The notes under the pieces are model-generated. The model was given only the letters and a program-made list of their open reading frames with translations. It did not search any database and had not been told where the DNA came from. DNA of 64,000 nucleotides from Epilithonimonas hungarica (lineage in GTDB: Bacteria > Bacteroidota > Bacteroidia > Flavobacteriales > Weeksellaceae), in the NCBI RefSeq assembly GCF_900102265.1, contig NZ_FNBH01000002.1, positions 1 through 64,000 on the forward strand, written 5' to 3'. Below are positions 40,940 through 50,316 of this stretch, piece after piece (position 1 is the stretch's first letter; every line of letters starts with the position of its first letter). A program made the position numbers and the translations under genes.

Positions 40940-41425
40940 TTATTTGTCTGTTTTTAATACTTTGAAAATCTTCACTGCTTTACCATTTTTGGTTACCTTA
41001 AGATAATAAAGCGCTGCAGGATATGAAGAAATAGACATCGCTGTATTTTTGGAAGTCACAGCTTTGCTCATCAGAATTTTGCTCGATGAGTCATAGATCT
41101 CGTAATGGTATCTGTTATAATCACTGAAATCTATCTTTAGATTTAAAATATCCTGAGTCGGATTGGGAAAGATCTTAATATTAAGGCTGATTTCGGAAAT
41201 ATCAACCCCCATGGTCTCAGTAATCTCATAAGGTTGTTGAACACCTTCGGAGACACTCAGAGAAGAATTGGATCTCGTATCTTGAAACGCCTGACCGACT
41301 GAATAACTGGTATTACCAGAAGAAGTGGAAGACGCATTACCGCCTGAAGCATTCATAGAAGTCTGAGCCTGCAAAAAAGTTATTCCAGATACTAAAAAAG
41401 AAAATGCAAAAATTGTAGTTTTCAT
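40940..41425 (-). CDS. Secreted protein with T9SS type A sorting domain
   Basis: The 161-aa product has a signal peptide (about 1-20, ending LQAQ), a Ser/Asn-rich middle (about 22-70) and a T9SS type A domain (about 80-160: IKIFPNPTQD, LKIDF, LYYLKVTKNGKAVKIFKV). It should cross the outer membrane through T9SS. With the collagen-like protein 17 nt downstream it may form an operon, possibly as an anchor or assembly partner. The cargo region is too short for a recognised enzyme. Confidence 0.8.
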   Translation of the reverse strand: MKTTIFAFSFLVSGITFLQAQTSMNASGGNASSTSSGNTSYSVGQAFQDTRSNSSLSVSEGVQQPYEITETMGVDISEISLNIKIFPNPTQDILNLKIDFSDYNRYHYEIYDSSSKILMSKAVTSKNTAMSISSYPAALYYLKVTKNGKAVKIFKVLKTDK

Positions 41426-41465
41426 AGCATACGTATTAATTTTTTATTAGTTTAGTATTGATAAA

Positions 41466-41473
41466 CAAATATA
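41466..41473 (-). promoter_or_regulatory. -7 box for the collagen-like operon
   Basis: TATATTTG on the minus strand fits TAnnTTTG, about 40 bp before the T9SS-sorted gene. Confidence 0.45.
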
Positions 41474-41637
41474 TACATATTTTTGGTTCGAAATATGAAT
41501 TATTATTTATACTCCTTATACAAATCTAAAAAATTAGAACTATGCCTATTTTAAACTTGTGCTGAAACTGCTGTTTATTGTGCTGAAAAGAAAAAAAATA
41601 AAAATATTTTAACTAAAATTTAACATTTTAATAAATT

Positions 41638-42717
41638 TCAAATATATTTTTTCATCATTCCTTTCAGATACTCTCGATTTTGTCTTACAGATGGACAATC
41701 TGGTCTGGAAATAGAAGCTTTTTCATTATAATCATTAGCTCTGTGATAGTCTCCTAATAATGATAAACAAACGCAGGCTTCAATATTTGGTATATATCCC
41801 GTATAATCAGCAAATACAAATCCTATCGAATCAGGCTGTGGAAGCCTTGTTGCCAGATCAAACCATTTGAAGGCCTGTTCATATCTCTCTTCTTCCTTAT
41901 AGTAATATCCTAGCTCACAGCAGATCTGCGCTCGTGGAATATCGTATTCAAAACTTTTAAGTAAAGTAGGGAGGATCTTATCTCTCTGACCATTATTCCT
42001 ATAAAGAGCGGCCAAATCAGACGAACAAGTGATGATATCTTCAAACCAGCCTAATCCTGTTTTTAAAAATTTTTCATAATAAATTATAGCATCTTCTGTT
42101 TTGCCATGGTCTCTCAATTCCCTGGCATAATAATATAATTGTCTCGCTGAAAACTCTTTTCCAACACTCTCTAGAGCTTTGTATATATCAATATTTCTTG
42201 TAGAAAGCTCGCCTAATTTTGTTTTTTTATGCCAAATCTCAATATCTGTATATTGGATATTACCAATCAAAGGAATACACTCATGGACAGGATCTATCCA
42301 ATGATAATCTTTACTTCTTTTAAATAATCTTTCCCGAGTCGAATAATAAGTAGGATTACCATTTTCATCAAATGATAAAACATATTTCATAGTGACAATA
42401 TCAACATCATCTTTCAAATTTCTCTTCAGACCATTCATCTGCTTAACCGATATTTCCGGAATTACATCATCTGCATCCAGCCACATTTGGTAATCTTTAT
42501 TTGCTTTGGAAAAAGCAAAATTGCGAGCTGCCGAGAAATCATTTCCCCATTCAAAATCATATATTTTGTCTGTAAACTGTTTGGCGATCTCTTTAGTTTT
42601 ATCAGTAGAGCCTGTATCTACGATGATTATCTCGTCTGCAAAACCTTTTGCGCTCTCCAGACATCTCTGTAAAACCTCTTCTTCATTTTTAACAATGAGA
42701 CATAAACTAATTTCCAT
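41638..42717 (-). CDS. Family 2 glycosyltransferase with TPR tail
   Basis: The 359-aa protein has a GT-A domain (about 1-180): SLCLIVKNEEEVL at the start, VDTGSTDKT and the D-x-D-type metal/sugar-nucleotide site in WLDADDVI (about 80-87). A helical tail (about 215-350) looks like TPR repeats. It is probably a cytoplasmic or membrane-peripheral transferase. Substrate is unknown, and there are no neighbouring polysaccharide genes to help. Confidence 0.85.
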   Translation of the reverse strand: MEISLCLIVKNEEEVLQRCLESAKGFADEIIIVDTGSTDKTKEIAKQFTDKIYDFEWGNDFSAARNFAFSKANKDYQMWLDADDVIPEISVKQMNGLKRNLKDDVDIVTMKYVLSFDENGNPTYYSTRERLFKRSKDYHWIDPVHECIPLIGNIQYTDIEIWHKKTKLGELSTRNIDIYKALESVGKEFSARQLYYYARELRDHGKTEDAIIYYEKFLKTGLGWFEDIITCSSDLAALYRNNGQRDKILPTLLKSFEYDIPRAQICCELGYYYKEEERYEQAFKWFDLATRLPQPDSIGFVFADYTGYIPNIEACVCLSLLGDYHRANDYNEKASISRPDCPSVRQNREYLKGMMKKYI

Positions 42718-42858
42718 TGGCCATAAATAATTTTTACAAGTCTAAATATACAAGTTTTACATTTTTCATTATTGTTATAACCTCAATAAATTTCACTAAA
42801 GCAAATTTTCTCATCTCTTTGTATAGCATTTTTATATATTTGATTATTAATAAAAACT

Positions 42859-44247
42859 ATGGAAAAGAAACTCAAACTTTGGGACGCTGTGATGATCGTG
42901 ATGGGATCGATGATCGGAAGCGGGATTTTTATCGTGAGCGCAGACATTATGCGGAATCTTGGTTCCGGTTACTGGATGATCGTCGTTTGGCTGATCACAG
43001 CAGTAATGACTGTTGCAGCAGCCATTAGTTATGGCGAATTGTCAGCAATGTTTCCAAAAGCAGGCGGGCAATATACATACATTACAGAGATTTTCGGCAA
43101 ACCGATGGGATTTCTTTATGGCTGGGGAATGTTCACTGTTATCCAAACGGGAACGATTGCGGCAGTCGCCGTGGCATTTGGGAAATTTACGGCTTATCTA
43201 GTTCCTGCACTGAATGATGCTGCTCCGATCTTCCAAAGTGGCGAATTCAAAATCACCTGGATTCAGATTCTGGCGATTGGCGTGATCCTTTTCCTGACTT
43301 TTGTGAATACACGAGGTGTTGAAAGCGGAAAACTTCTCCAAAATGTCTTTACCACATCCAAGATCATTGCACTTCTTGGTCTGATCGTTCTTGGTTTTGT
43401 TTTGATTTCCCAATCCAATTGGAGTTCTAATATGAGTTTCGGTTGGGATGCGTTCCAAAATCTGAAACAAACCGAATGGAAAAGCATTTCTGGCGCAACA
43501 GTTTTAGGCGGAATCGCTGCGGCAATGGTTGGTTCGGTTTTCAGTTCTGTGGCTTGGGAAAATGTGACTTTCATTTCCGGGGAAATTGAAAATCCAAAAA
43601 AGAATGTCGTGAAAGCAATGATTCTGGGAACTTCTGCTGTGATGATTCTTTATCTTTTAGTGAATTTTGTTTACCTCAATGCGCTCGACAGAGATTCTAT
43701 CGCTTTTGCTGCGAATGACAGAGTTGCTGTTGCCGCGGCCGAAAAAATGTTTGGAAATGCGGGAACTATTATCATTGCAGTTCTTGTGATGATTTCGACT
43801 TTTGGCTGTGTGAACGGAATTGTTTTAGCAGGCGCAAGAGTTTTCCAGACTATGGCAAAAGACGGATTGTTCTTGAAATCAGCCGTTGAAAATAACAAAA
43901 ACGGGGTTCCTGAAAAATCACTTTGGATGCAGGGAATTTGGGCAAGTTTGCTTTGTCTGAGCGGACAATACGGCGATTTGCTTGATATGATTTCGTTTGT
44001 GATTGTTTTGTTTTATATGATTACCGTTTTTGGTGTGATTTATTTAAGAATCAAAAAACCTGAGCTGGAAAGAGGTTACAAAACATTTCTTTATCCTTTC
44101 ACGCCTATTCTCTATCTTTTGATTGGAACCGGATTTTGTATTCTGTTATTCATTTATAAGCCACAATATACTTGGCCTGGATTGGGATTGATTTTGTTGG
44201 GGTTGCCTGTATATTTTTTTATAAATAAGAATAGTAAAAAGGGTTAA
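42859..44247 (+). CDS. APC-family amino-acid permease
   Basis: The 462-aa membrane protein has about 12 hydrophobic segments and the APC start GSMIGSGIFIVSADI (about 15-29) in helix 1. It resembles serine/threonine- or other amino-acid-exchanging transporters of the APC superfamily. Substrate cannot be inferred. The next gene starts 17 nt later but is functionally unrelated. Confidence 0.85.
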   Translation: MEKKLKLWDAVMIVMGSMIGSGIFIVSADIMRNLGSGYWMIVVWLITAVMTVAAAISYGELSAMFPKAGGQYTYITEIFGKPMGFLYGWGMFTVIQTGTIAAVAVAFGKFTAYLVPALNDAAPIFQSGEFKITWIQILAIGVILFLTFVNTRGVESGKLLQNVFTTSKIIALLGLIVLGFVLISQSNWSSNMSFGWDAFQNLKQTEWKSISGATVLGGIAAAMVGSVFSSVAWENVTFISGEIENPKKNVVKAMILGTSAVMILYLLVNFVYLNALDRDSIAFAANDRVAVAAAEKMFGNAGTIIIAVLVMISTFGCVNGIVLAGARVFQTMAKDGLFLKSAVENNKNGVPEKSLWMQGIWASLLCLSGQYGDLLDMISFVIVLFYMITVFGVIYLRIKKPELERGYKTFLYPFTPILYLLIGTGFCILLFIYKPQYTWPGLGLILLGLPVYFFINKNSKKG

Positions 44248-44264
44248 TTGTAATAATTATACAG

Positions 44265-45053
44265 ATGGAAGAATACATATATCATTATACTTCAATTGAG
44301 ACTCTCGCTTTAATTTTAACAAATAAAAATATAAGATTTAATAGTTTAAAAAATGTTGATGATATAAATGAAACGGAATTTTCTGACGAAAATATGAATC
44401 TCTCATCACATATACTAATTTCTTGTTGGACAGACAATGATAATGAAAATCTTGCATTTTGGAATATGTACACACCGAATATGCAAGGGGTAAGAATAAA
44501 ACTCCCCAAAATAATATTTGCAACATATGATTTTAATACTACAAACAATATTGGTATTATGAAGAACAATTATGTAAGCAATTCTTTAGTTCCAGAATCT
44601 GAATGTTTTAACAAAAATTATTGGATTCTACCATTAAAAGATTACTTTTTTCCGGTCGAATATACAGATGACGAAAATTTATTGAAACCTAAATTATTCA
44701 ATGATGACATTAACAAGCGGATGTATAATGCTGGAAACATTGGAAAATACAAATCTAAAATATGGGAATTCCAAAACGAGGTCCGTTTTAAAATACTCAT
44801 TATGCCAACTAGTGACATAAATAAAAATCAATTACATCCTCTTAATGATGTATTTAAGGTTCTTGAAAAAAATATACAAAACACTATTGAATCATATTAC
44901 ATATCAATTTTAGAAGAGTCATTTGAAAGAATGGAAATAACTTTAGGTCCTAAATGTAACCTGGCTCAAGAATTAATAGTTAAATCATTGATAGAAAAAT
45001 ATAACCCAAAAGCTAAAATATTTAAAAATAGATTTTCTGGTCTAATTAGATGA
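44265..45053 (+). CDS. DUF2971 protein
   Basis: The 262-aa soluble protein starts YIYHYTSIETLALILTNKN, contains NSLKNVDDINE and CWTDNDNENLAFWNMY, and ends with a conserved Gly-rich strand. This is the DUF2971 pattern. DUF2971 is of unknown biochemical function and is often found in accessory or defence-type regions. A second, distant member lies at 61964-62746. Its base composition is more AT-rich than the preceding permease gene, which hints at recent acquisition. Confidence 0.7.
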   Translation: MEEYIYHYTSIETLALILTNKNIRFNSLKNVDDINETEFSDENMNLSSHILISCWTDNDNENLAFWNMYTPNMQGVRIKLPKIIFATYDFNTTNNIGIMKNNYVSNSLVPESECFNKNYWILPLKDYFFPVEYTDDENLLKPKLFNDDINKRMYNAGNIGKYKSKIWEFQNEVRFKILIMPTSDINKNQLHPLNDVFKVLEKNIQNTIESYYISILEESFERMEITLGPKCNLAQELIVKSLIEKYNPKAKIFKNRFSGLIR

Positions 45054-45090
45054 ATAAGTATTCGTCTATAACTTTTTAATATATATTTTA

Positions 45091-45715
45091 ATGAAAATTA
45101 ATGTAAAAACTATTTTTATAAGTTTAATCTCAAAATATTCCGATAATGAAATATTAAAAACTGATTATTGGAAAGAAATAGAACAATCTTATTCTCACAA
45201 AAGCAGAAAATATCACAATCTCATTCATCTTGAAAATATGATTCTTGAATTGGAAGAAGTGAAAGATAAAATTTCAGATTATGATTCTATACTTTTCTCC
45301 ATTTTTTATCACGACATTATTTACAAAGCGACATCAAAAGACAACGAAGAAAAAAGTGCAGAAATAGCAAAAATCAGACTTGAAAAACTGAACATTCCGA
45401 ATGAGAAAATAGCTAAAATTTACAATCAAATTCTTGCAACAAAATCCCACAAAAAAAGTGAAGATTCTGACACCAATTTTCTCCTTGATGCAGATTTAGC
45501 AATTCTCAGTCAGGATTGGAAAATCTATGAAAATTACACCCAACAAATTCGAAAAGAATATTCAATTTATCCGGACTTTATATATAAACCCGGACGCAAA
45601 AAAGTATTGATTCACTTTTTTAGAATTTGATGAAATATTCAAAACAAATCATTTCAAAGGAAAATATGAAGAAAAAGCGAGAGAAAATATCAAAAGAGAG
45701 TTAAGTGAAAAATAA
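45091..45715 (+). pseudogene. HD-domain metal-dependent hydrolase, frameshifted
   Basis: The open frame stops at 45630 (179 aa). Beyond it the frame shifted by one base encodes EFDEIFKTNHF ... ENIKRELSEK to a stop at 45715, which continues the family alignment. The shift is at the T6 run near 45609-45624; five Ts would restore a 207-residue protein. The HD-type motif includes YHNLIHLENM and FYHDIIY (metal ligands), with later DADLAIL. The family is predicted metal-dependent phosphohydrolases of unknown substrate. A sequencing error in the homopolymer is possible. Confidence 0.7.
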
Positions 45716-45724
45716 TTTTCAAAT

Positions 45725-45748
45725 TGTTACCAAAATTTGGTAACTTTG
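45725..45748 (+). promoter_or_regulatory. parDE operator and promoter
   Basis: GTTACCAAA and TTTGGTAAC are perfect 9-bp arms around a central A (45725-45743). The right arm overlaps the -7 box TAACTTTG (45741-45748). A repressor bound here would block transcription, as expected for an autoregulated toxin-antitoxin module. Confidence 0.7.
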
Positions 45749-45765
45749 GTTCAGAAATAATAAAA

Positions 45766-46014
45766 ATGGGACGAAATACTTCTGTTTCTTTAGGAAATCA
45801 TTTTGAAAATTTTGTGGATGAAAAAATTTCACAAGGCAGATTCAAAAATGCCAGCGAAATTATCCGTGCCGGTTTGAGACTTTTGGAAGAAGAAGAAAAT
45901 AAATTACAGTTCCTTAAAAACGCAATCAAAGAAGGTATAGAAAGCGGAGTTGCAAAAGATTTTGAACCAAAAAGTCATCTTGCATCTTTAAAAGCCAAAA
46001 TGAAAAATGGCTAA
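45766..46014 (+). CDS. parD: ParD-type antitoxin
   Basis: The 82-aa product (start at MGRNTSVSL rather than the upstream in-frame codon, because the -7 box lies in between) has the ribbon-helix-helix pattern NTSVSLGNHFENFVDEKISQGRFKNASEIIRAGLRLLE. The C-terminal charged tail is the toxin-binding part. It is overlapped by parE (8 nt). The antitoxin should bind the palindrome at 45725-45743. Confidence 0.88.
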   Translation: MGRNTSVSLGNHFENFVDEKISQGRFKNASEIIRAGLRLLEEEENKLQFLKNAIKEGIESGVAKDFEPKSHLASLKAKMKNG

Positions 46015-46306
46015 ATACCTCTTCACTAAAAAAGCTGTAGACGACCTTTCCGAAATCTACGAATACACTTACGAATTTTGGTCAGAAAACCAAGCCGATA
46101 AATATTATGGAGAAGTCATCAGCTTCTGCGAAATGCTTTCAGAAAATCCGAATATTGGTAAAAATTATAGCGAAATAGCTTCCGATATTTTTGGATTTGT
46201 TGCCAACCGGCATATTATATTTTACCGAATCTTGAATATCAATGAAATAGAAATTACAAGAATCATTGGTTCTGATATGGATTTGAAATCAAGAATGAAA
46301 GAATGA
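46007..46306 (+). CDS. parE: ParE-type toxin
   Basis: The 99-aa RelE/ParE-fold protein has KKAVDDLSEIYEYT at the start, YYGEVISFCEMLSENPNIG in the middle and the C-terminal RHIIFYRIL.NEIEITRIIG strands. ParE toxins commonly inhibit gyrase; the target in this case is not known. It overlaps parD by 8 nt and should be neutralised by it. Confidence 0.88.
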   Translation: MAKYLFTKKAVDDLSEIYEYTYEFWSENQADKYYGEVISFCEMLSENPNIGKNYSEIASDIFGFVANRHIIFYRILNINEIEITRIIGSDMDLKSRMKE

Positions 46307-46321
46307 AAGAATAAAAATGTT

Positions 46322-47170
46322 CTATCCCTCCAGCAAAAACTCCTTATAATTTCCCAAAAACTTAACATCGGCACCAATTGCTCTCAATTCGTCAATTGAA
46401 TTAATGTAAAGCACATTGTTCCAATCGCCGACAACGGTTACAAAAAAGAAATAGTTACCGAGTTTGGTTTTCAAGGTTCGGGATTCGATTTTGCTAAGGT
46501 TCATATTTCGCCACGCAAAAACTGATAAAACCTGATGAAGTCCACCGGCGTGGTCTTGAGGAAGCGTAATCAAAAGTCCTGTTTTCTTTCCGGAACTGAT
46601 CAAATCGCTGTCAAAATTTTCCTCACTTTTAGAAATGACAATGAATCTCGTATGATTTTCTTCGACATCGTGAATATTGTCGTTAATGATTCTCAATCCG
46701 TATAATTCTGCAGCAAATTTGTTTGCAACAGCTGCAATTTTTCTATCAGGGTTTTCAGAAACACGTTTTGCTGCTGCTGCTGTAGAAGCGAATTCCTGTT
46801 TCGGAACGTCCGGATAATTTTTATTCAATGAATGAAAACTCTGCGCAAGAGCCTGCGGATGAGAATAGATTTTCTCAATTGGATTGCCATTCTCTTGACT
46901 TGGATGAATCATCAAATGATGCGCAATTGGCATTACAGCTTCAGCTTCAACTCGGATTTCCGGTGTCTGATAAAGATAATCCAAAGTCATAGAAACCGTT
47001 CCTTCTATCGAGTTTTCCAAAGGAACAACCGCTTTATCAACTTCATTATTCTGAACCGCCAGAAAGCAATCCAAAATATTGGCTTTCGGAACCAATTCTT
47101 CGTTGGGGAATAATTGAGTCGCGGTCAACTGAGTAAAAGAGGCTTCGGGTCCTAAGAATGCTATTTTCAT
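46322..47170 (-). CDS. pheA: Prephenate dehydratase
   Basis: The 282-aa enzyme converts prephenate to phenylpyruvate in phenylalanine synthesis. It has the catalytic domain (about 1-180) ending in the TRF motif (NHTRFIVIS), and an ACT regulatory domain (about 195-275) with GLHQVLSVF and the ESR segment (KIESRTL) that binds phenylalanine. Length and domain order are typical of the monofunctional enzyme. Confidence 0.92.
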   Translation of the reverse strand: MKIAFLGPEASFTQLTATQLFPNEELVPKANILDCFLAVQNNEVDKAVVPLENSIEGTVSMTLDYLYQTPEIRVEAEAVMPIAHHLMIHPSQENGNPIEKIYSHPQALAQSFHSLNKNYPDVPKQEFASTAAAAKRVSENPDRKIAAVANKFAAELYGLRIINDNIHDVEENHTRFIVISKSEENFDSDLISSGKKTGLLITLPQDHAGGLHQVLSVFAWRNMNLSKIESRTLKTKLGNYFFFVTVVGDWNNVLYINSIDELRAIGADVKFLGNYKEFLLEG

Positions 47171-47186
47171 ACTGCGAAATTAAAGA

Positions 47187-47975
47187 TTATTCTGCTTTTT
47201 TGGAGAAATCAAAATTAAAATTGGCGCTTACGATAAAACCATTGTTGTACTGGAACACATTTTTACTTTCCACTTCCCTTCCCAACTGCACAATCTGATT
47301 CAGATAACCGCCTTCTATTCTTACCAAATCATTGAATTTATATCCCAACAAAACTCCGATTCTATTTTGGTCAAAAATATTCTCACCAACATTTTTTCCG
47401 AAGCCAATCATTACCTCATCATAAACTGCAACATACGGCGTTTTCTCGGCAATCGAGGTTCCTTTCAAAGGCATTTGCAAACGAATCATATAGCGCGCTC
47501 TGTTCATAAAAGGATATTGGTCTTCCGAGGTCAGATTCGCATTAGAATATCTTCCAACCCAGCGTTGTTCAAGCATAAAACGATGCGACAAATCGATTTT
47601 TCCAATCTTGTCCGTCACAGTTGCCATTTCGTAAATCCTATGTTCCGTGAAATCTTTGCCCATTCCGTTCAACGGGATTTCGCCGTAAGGAAAAGTCTCT
47701 GCCCAAGCGTAACCAAGTCGTAATTGCAGATTCGGGTTTGCCTGATAATTGATTCCCAGACGCAAAAGACTCTGTTGCCAGGTTGTGATATAATCATTTC
47801 GTCTCCACTGATATTCGGTGTGGATGGAAAATCTGGAATCTAATTTGAAAGTTCCGTTGTAAGCGTACCAGCCAATATTGTTGTGGTTGCTGATTCGGTT
47901 TTGTGCGGAAAAAGAATTTGAAATTAAAACTAAGAACAATGCGCTAAAGAATAATTTTGCTTTAGTGAAAACCAT
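47187..47975 (-). CDS. DUF2490-type outer-membrane protein
   Basis: The 262-aa product has a signal peptide (about 1-24, ending FSAQ) and alternating beta strands that end in an aromatic-rich region (NFDFSKK). It includes HTEYQWRRNDY and YAWAETFPYG, features seen in DUF2490 beta-barrels. It lies 16 nt downstream of the start of pheA's strand partner, in the same direction. Function is unknown. Confidence 0.7.
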   Translation of the reverse strand: MVFTKAKLFFSALFLVLISNSFSAQNRISNHNNIGWYAYNGTFKLDSRFSIHTEYQWRRNDYITTWQQSLLRLGINYQANPNLQLRLGYAWAETFPYGEIPLNGMGKDFTEHRIYEMATVTDKIGKIDLSHRFMLEQRWVGRYSNANLTSEDQYPFMNRARYMIRLQMPLKGTSIAEKTPYVAVYDEVMIGFGKNVGENIFDQNRIGVLLGYKFNDLVRIEGGYLNQIVQLGREVESKNVFQYNNGFIVSANFNFDFSKKAE

Positions 47976-48123
47976 ATTGAATTGTTATCGATTTCAGCAA
48001 AAATAGGGATTCAGCAAGGGAAAAGCAAATTGGTTAAACTGTATTTTGTTTTAACGCAAAGGCGAAAAATAATTTAAAATGAAACTTATATTTAAGGCAC
48101 AAAGATTTTAACTTCGTTAAAGT

Positions 48124-48567
48124 TTAGTTCGTTTCTATACTGATTGCAGGAACTTTATAATTATTGAATTTCTTATCAGGCTGTAGAATTCTGGCTTTTT
48201 TCAAAAGGTCTTCGGCAATCAGAATCGATTGGTTATGAACTTCGATATCATTTAGAAAAAATCTTGATTCTTGAGTGAGATTCAATTTTGTTTTGGCTTC
48301 AGCAATTGTTACTTTTTCGATAGTCTGAGGCTTTTTCATTACAATATTAATCAACCCATTTTTCACAAGGTCATCATATTGTTCGATTTGCGAAGAAGGT
48401 GATTTGTAAACCTGAACACTTTCTATATCTTCTGGATTGAAACTATGAAGCAAGACATTGGAAACAATCACGTTATCAACAATATAAATTGGATTAGCTT
48501 CAGATTTCTGAGCAAAAGAAAATTGGACACAAAAGAAAACTGCGAAAACAAGAATCAACTTTTTCAT
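48124..48567 (-). CDS. Exported plug-like small protein
   Basis: The product from MKKLILVFAVFF (147 aa; the longer frame begins at 48600) has a signal peptide ending FAQ and a short domain with IVDNVIVSNVLLHSFNPEDIESVQVYKSP, which resembles the plug segment of TonB-dependent receptors (VLDG..... PEDIESVEVLKG). No barrel follows, so it may be a stand-alone TonB-plug-like protein or part of a TonB system. Function is unknown. Confidence 0.6.
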   Translation of the reverse strand: MKKLILVFAVFFCVQFSFAQKSEANPIYIVDNVIVSNVLLHSFNPEDIESVQVYKSPSSQIEQYDDLVKNGLINIVMKKPQTIEKVTIAEAKTKLNLTQESRFFLNDIEVHNQSILIAEDLLKKARILQPDKKFNNYKVPAISIETN

Positions 48568-48602
48568 AAATTTTAATTTTAAGTTAAGAAAAATCAGCAA
48601 AT

Positions 48603-48670
48603 ATTTCTCGCAGATTTTTCAGATTTAGTAAATTTAAAATCTGCCGAATTTGCCTAATCAGCGTGAGAAA
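48603..48670. repeat. Dispersed inverted repeat (GCGTGAGAA family), copy 2
   Basis: Begins ATTTCTCGCAGATTTTTCAGAT and ends TTTGCCTAATCAGCGTGAGAAA. The ends are inverted to each other, matching the copy at 28163-28236. Confidence 0.65.
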
Positions 48671-48680
48671 TATTTTTAAA

Positions 48681-49751
48681 TCAATTCGCATCACCTTTCT
48701 CGATACCTTCTTCGATTTTTTCAAAAACTTCTTCTTTTTCTTCATTAGAAATATCGAATTGCTCTTCTTTATCTTCATTTCTTACCACCAACGAAATCCA
48801 AATCGGAAAATGGTCAGAATCCACAGATTTCATCACTTTCATATCAACCAATCGGAAATGTGGACTTACAAAGAAGTGGTCAAGAGGCCAACGCAGAAAC
48901 CAATATTTTACGTGAAACGTATTGAACATTCCTCGTCCACGTCGCGGGTCGAGCATTCCGCTGGATTTTAGAAATAACTTAGTCGTTCTGGACCAGGCGA
49001 CATCGTTCAAATCTCCAAAGACGATAGAAGGTTTGCCATAATTTTTCGCTTTTTCACCAACCAAAAGAATTTCCGCATCACGTTCCGTGCTTTCAGGATT
49101 TTCCTGCGGAACCGGCGGTGTTGGATGAATTCCAAATAATCTGACAGTTTGATTATTATATTCCAAATCAGCCACAATAGACGGAATATCGTCATCTATC
49201 AAATAATTGACTTCATAATTCTTAACCGGAAAATGGCTGTAAAACAAAAGCCCGTAAGTGTTGGCGAGAGGAACTTCAATTTTATATTCGTAATGTTTTG
49301 TAACTGATTTTAAAGCGTTTTGCCATTCTTCATCAGTTTCAAGGAAAAACAAAATCGATGGATTTTCTTCTTTTACTAAATCAATTAACTTCTGATAATT
49401 CCTGTTATGCTGATAAACATTACAAACGAGAATATCTAAAACTTTTTCGTCAGGATTTGGTTGAGTTTTATCAATCATCGTTTTCCCAAGATCTGTGTAA
49501 GGAAGAATGATGTAAAACAAATAACCTGCACAGATAGCCTGAACAGCAAGAATTATATACTCATAAACATTCGGATTTTCGAAAGTGAAAAACCACGCGA
49601 AAATGAGAATTAAAAGAATGACAAATTTCTGAAATCGGGGATAATCGAAAACCCTAAAAGTCCAATAAGTGTTTTTGATAGCAGGAATCAATACCGACAT
49701 AATCGCTAAAATAGAAGTAATCCAATACAGACAGTGTGTGATACTTTCCAT
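48681..49751 (-). CDS. Membrane-anchored endonuclease/exonuclease/phosphatase protein
   Basis: The product from MESITHCLYW (356 aa) has three N-terminal hydrophobic segments (about 5-95) followed by an EEP-fold domain (about 100-325): ILVCNVYQHNRN, FLETDEEW (catalytic Glu), FGIHPTPP, FGDLNDVAWS and SDHFPIW (catalytic His). I chose this start because the longer frame runs into the upstream GNAT gene, whereas the ATG at 49751 begins 7 nt after its stop. A charged tail rich in Glu/Lys ends the protein. It might act on lipids or nucleic acid at the membrane; the substrate is unknown. Confidence 0.8.
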   Translation of the reverse strand: MESITHCLYWITSILAIMSVLIPAIKNTYWTFRVFDYPRFQKFVILLILIFAWFFTFENPNVYEYIILAVQAICAGYLFYIILPYTDLGKTMIDKTQPNPDEKVLDILVCNVYQHNRNYQKLIDLVKEENPSILFFLETDEEWQNALKSVTKHYEYKIEVPLANTYGLLFYSHFPVKNYEVNYLIDDDIPSIVADLEYNNQTVRLFGIHPTPPVPQENPESTERDAEILLVGEKAKNYGKPSIVFGDLNDVAWSRTTKLFLKSSGMLDPRRGRGMFNTFHVKYWFLRWPLDHFFVSPHFRLVDMKVMKSVDSDHFPIWISLVVRNEDKEEQFDISNEEKEEVFEKIEEGIEKGDAN

Positions 49752-49758
49752 TTTGCCT

Positions 49759-50256
49759 TTAATCCTTGATATTTTTTCCGAGAATAATAAGGCTTCTCTT
49801 TTCGCCGTCCAATTCTGCAATATTTTTGAGATTTGCCCATAATTCAAACCCGAATTTCTCAAACAAAGTCAGACTCGGAAGATTGTGTGCAAAGATAAAA
49901 GCCAAAAGATTTTCTATTCCGAGGTCGTGGGATTTTTCGATGGCATATTCCAGAATCAATCTGCCTAAACCTTTTCCCCGATGTTTTTCATCAATATAAA
50001 TGCTGATTTCAGCGGTTTTCTGGTACGCCGGTCTTCCGTAGAAATTCTGAAAACTTACCCACCCAACTGTATTCTTCTCTGAATCTAAAACGATCCAAAG
50101 CGGGCGAAATTCGGAGTTATGCTGATGAAACCAATCGATTTTACTTTCTGTAGAAACAGGCTCCAGATCAGCAGTAACCAATCGCGACGAAACCGTAGAA
50201 TTATAAATTTCCACAATCTTAGGAAGGTCATCTAAAGTTGCATTACGAAAGGTCAT
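49759..50256 (-). CDS. GNAT-family N-acetyltransferase (Pat-like)
   Basis: The 165-aa protein has the GNAT fold with the acetyl-CoA loop RGKGLGRLILEYAIEKS (about 91-107), preceded by a strand EISIYIDEKHRG. The order resembles phosphinothricin-type acetyltransferases. The substrate is unknown. It is between metB and the EEP gene in the same direction. Confidence 0.85.
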   Translation of the reverse strand: MTFRNATLDDLPKIVEIYNSTVSSRLVTADLEPVSTESKIDWFHQHNSEFRPLWIVLDSEKNTVGWVSFQNFYGRPAYQKTAEISIYIDEKHRGKGLGRLILEYAIEKSHDLGIENLLAFIFAHNLPSLTLFEKFGFELWANLKNIAELDGEKRSLIILGKNIKD

Positions 50257-50272
50257 ATTTATTAATTTTGAG

Positions 50273-50306
50273 ATTAAGAGATTCAGAAATTTCTAAATCT
50301 CTTAAT
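50273..50306 (-). terminator. Hairpin after metB
   Basis: ATTAAGAGATT and AATCTCTTAAT-type arms around CAGAAATTTCTA. It lies 20-40 bp downstream of the metB stop on the minus strand. Confidence 0.6.
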
Positions 50307-50316
50307 TTTTAATTTC

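Noticed and set aside
42717-43028. Plus-strand 103-aa frame overlapping the permease start
   Set aside because: Overlaps a well-supported APC permease in another frame and has no motif.
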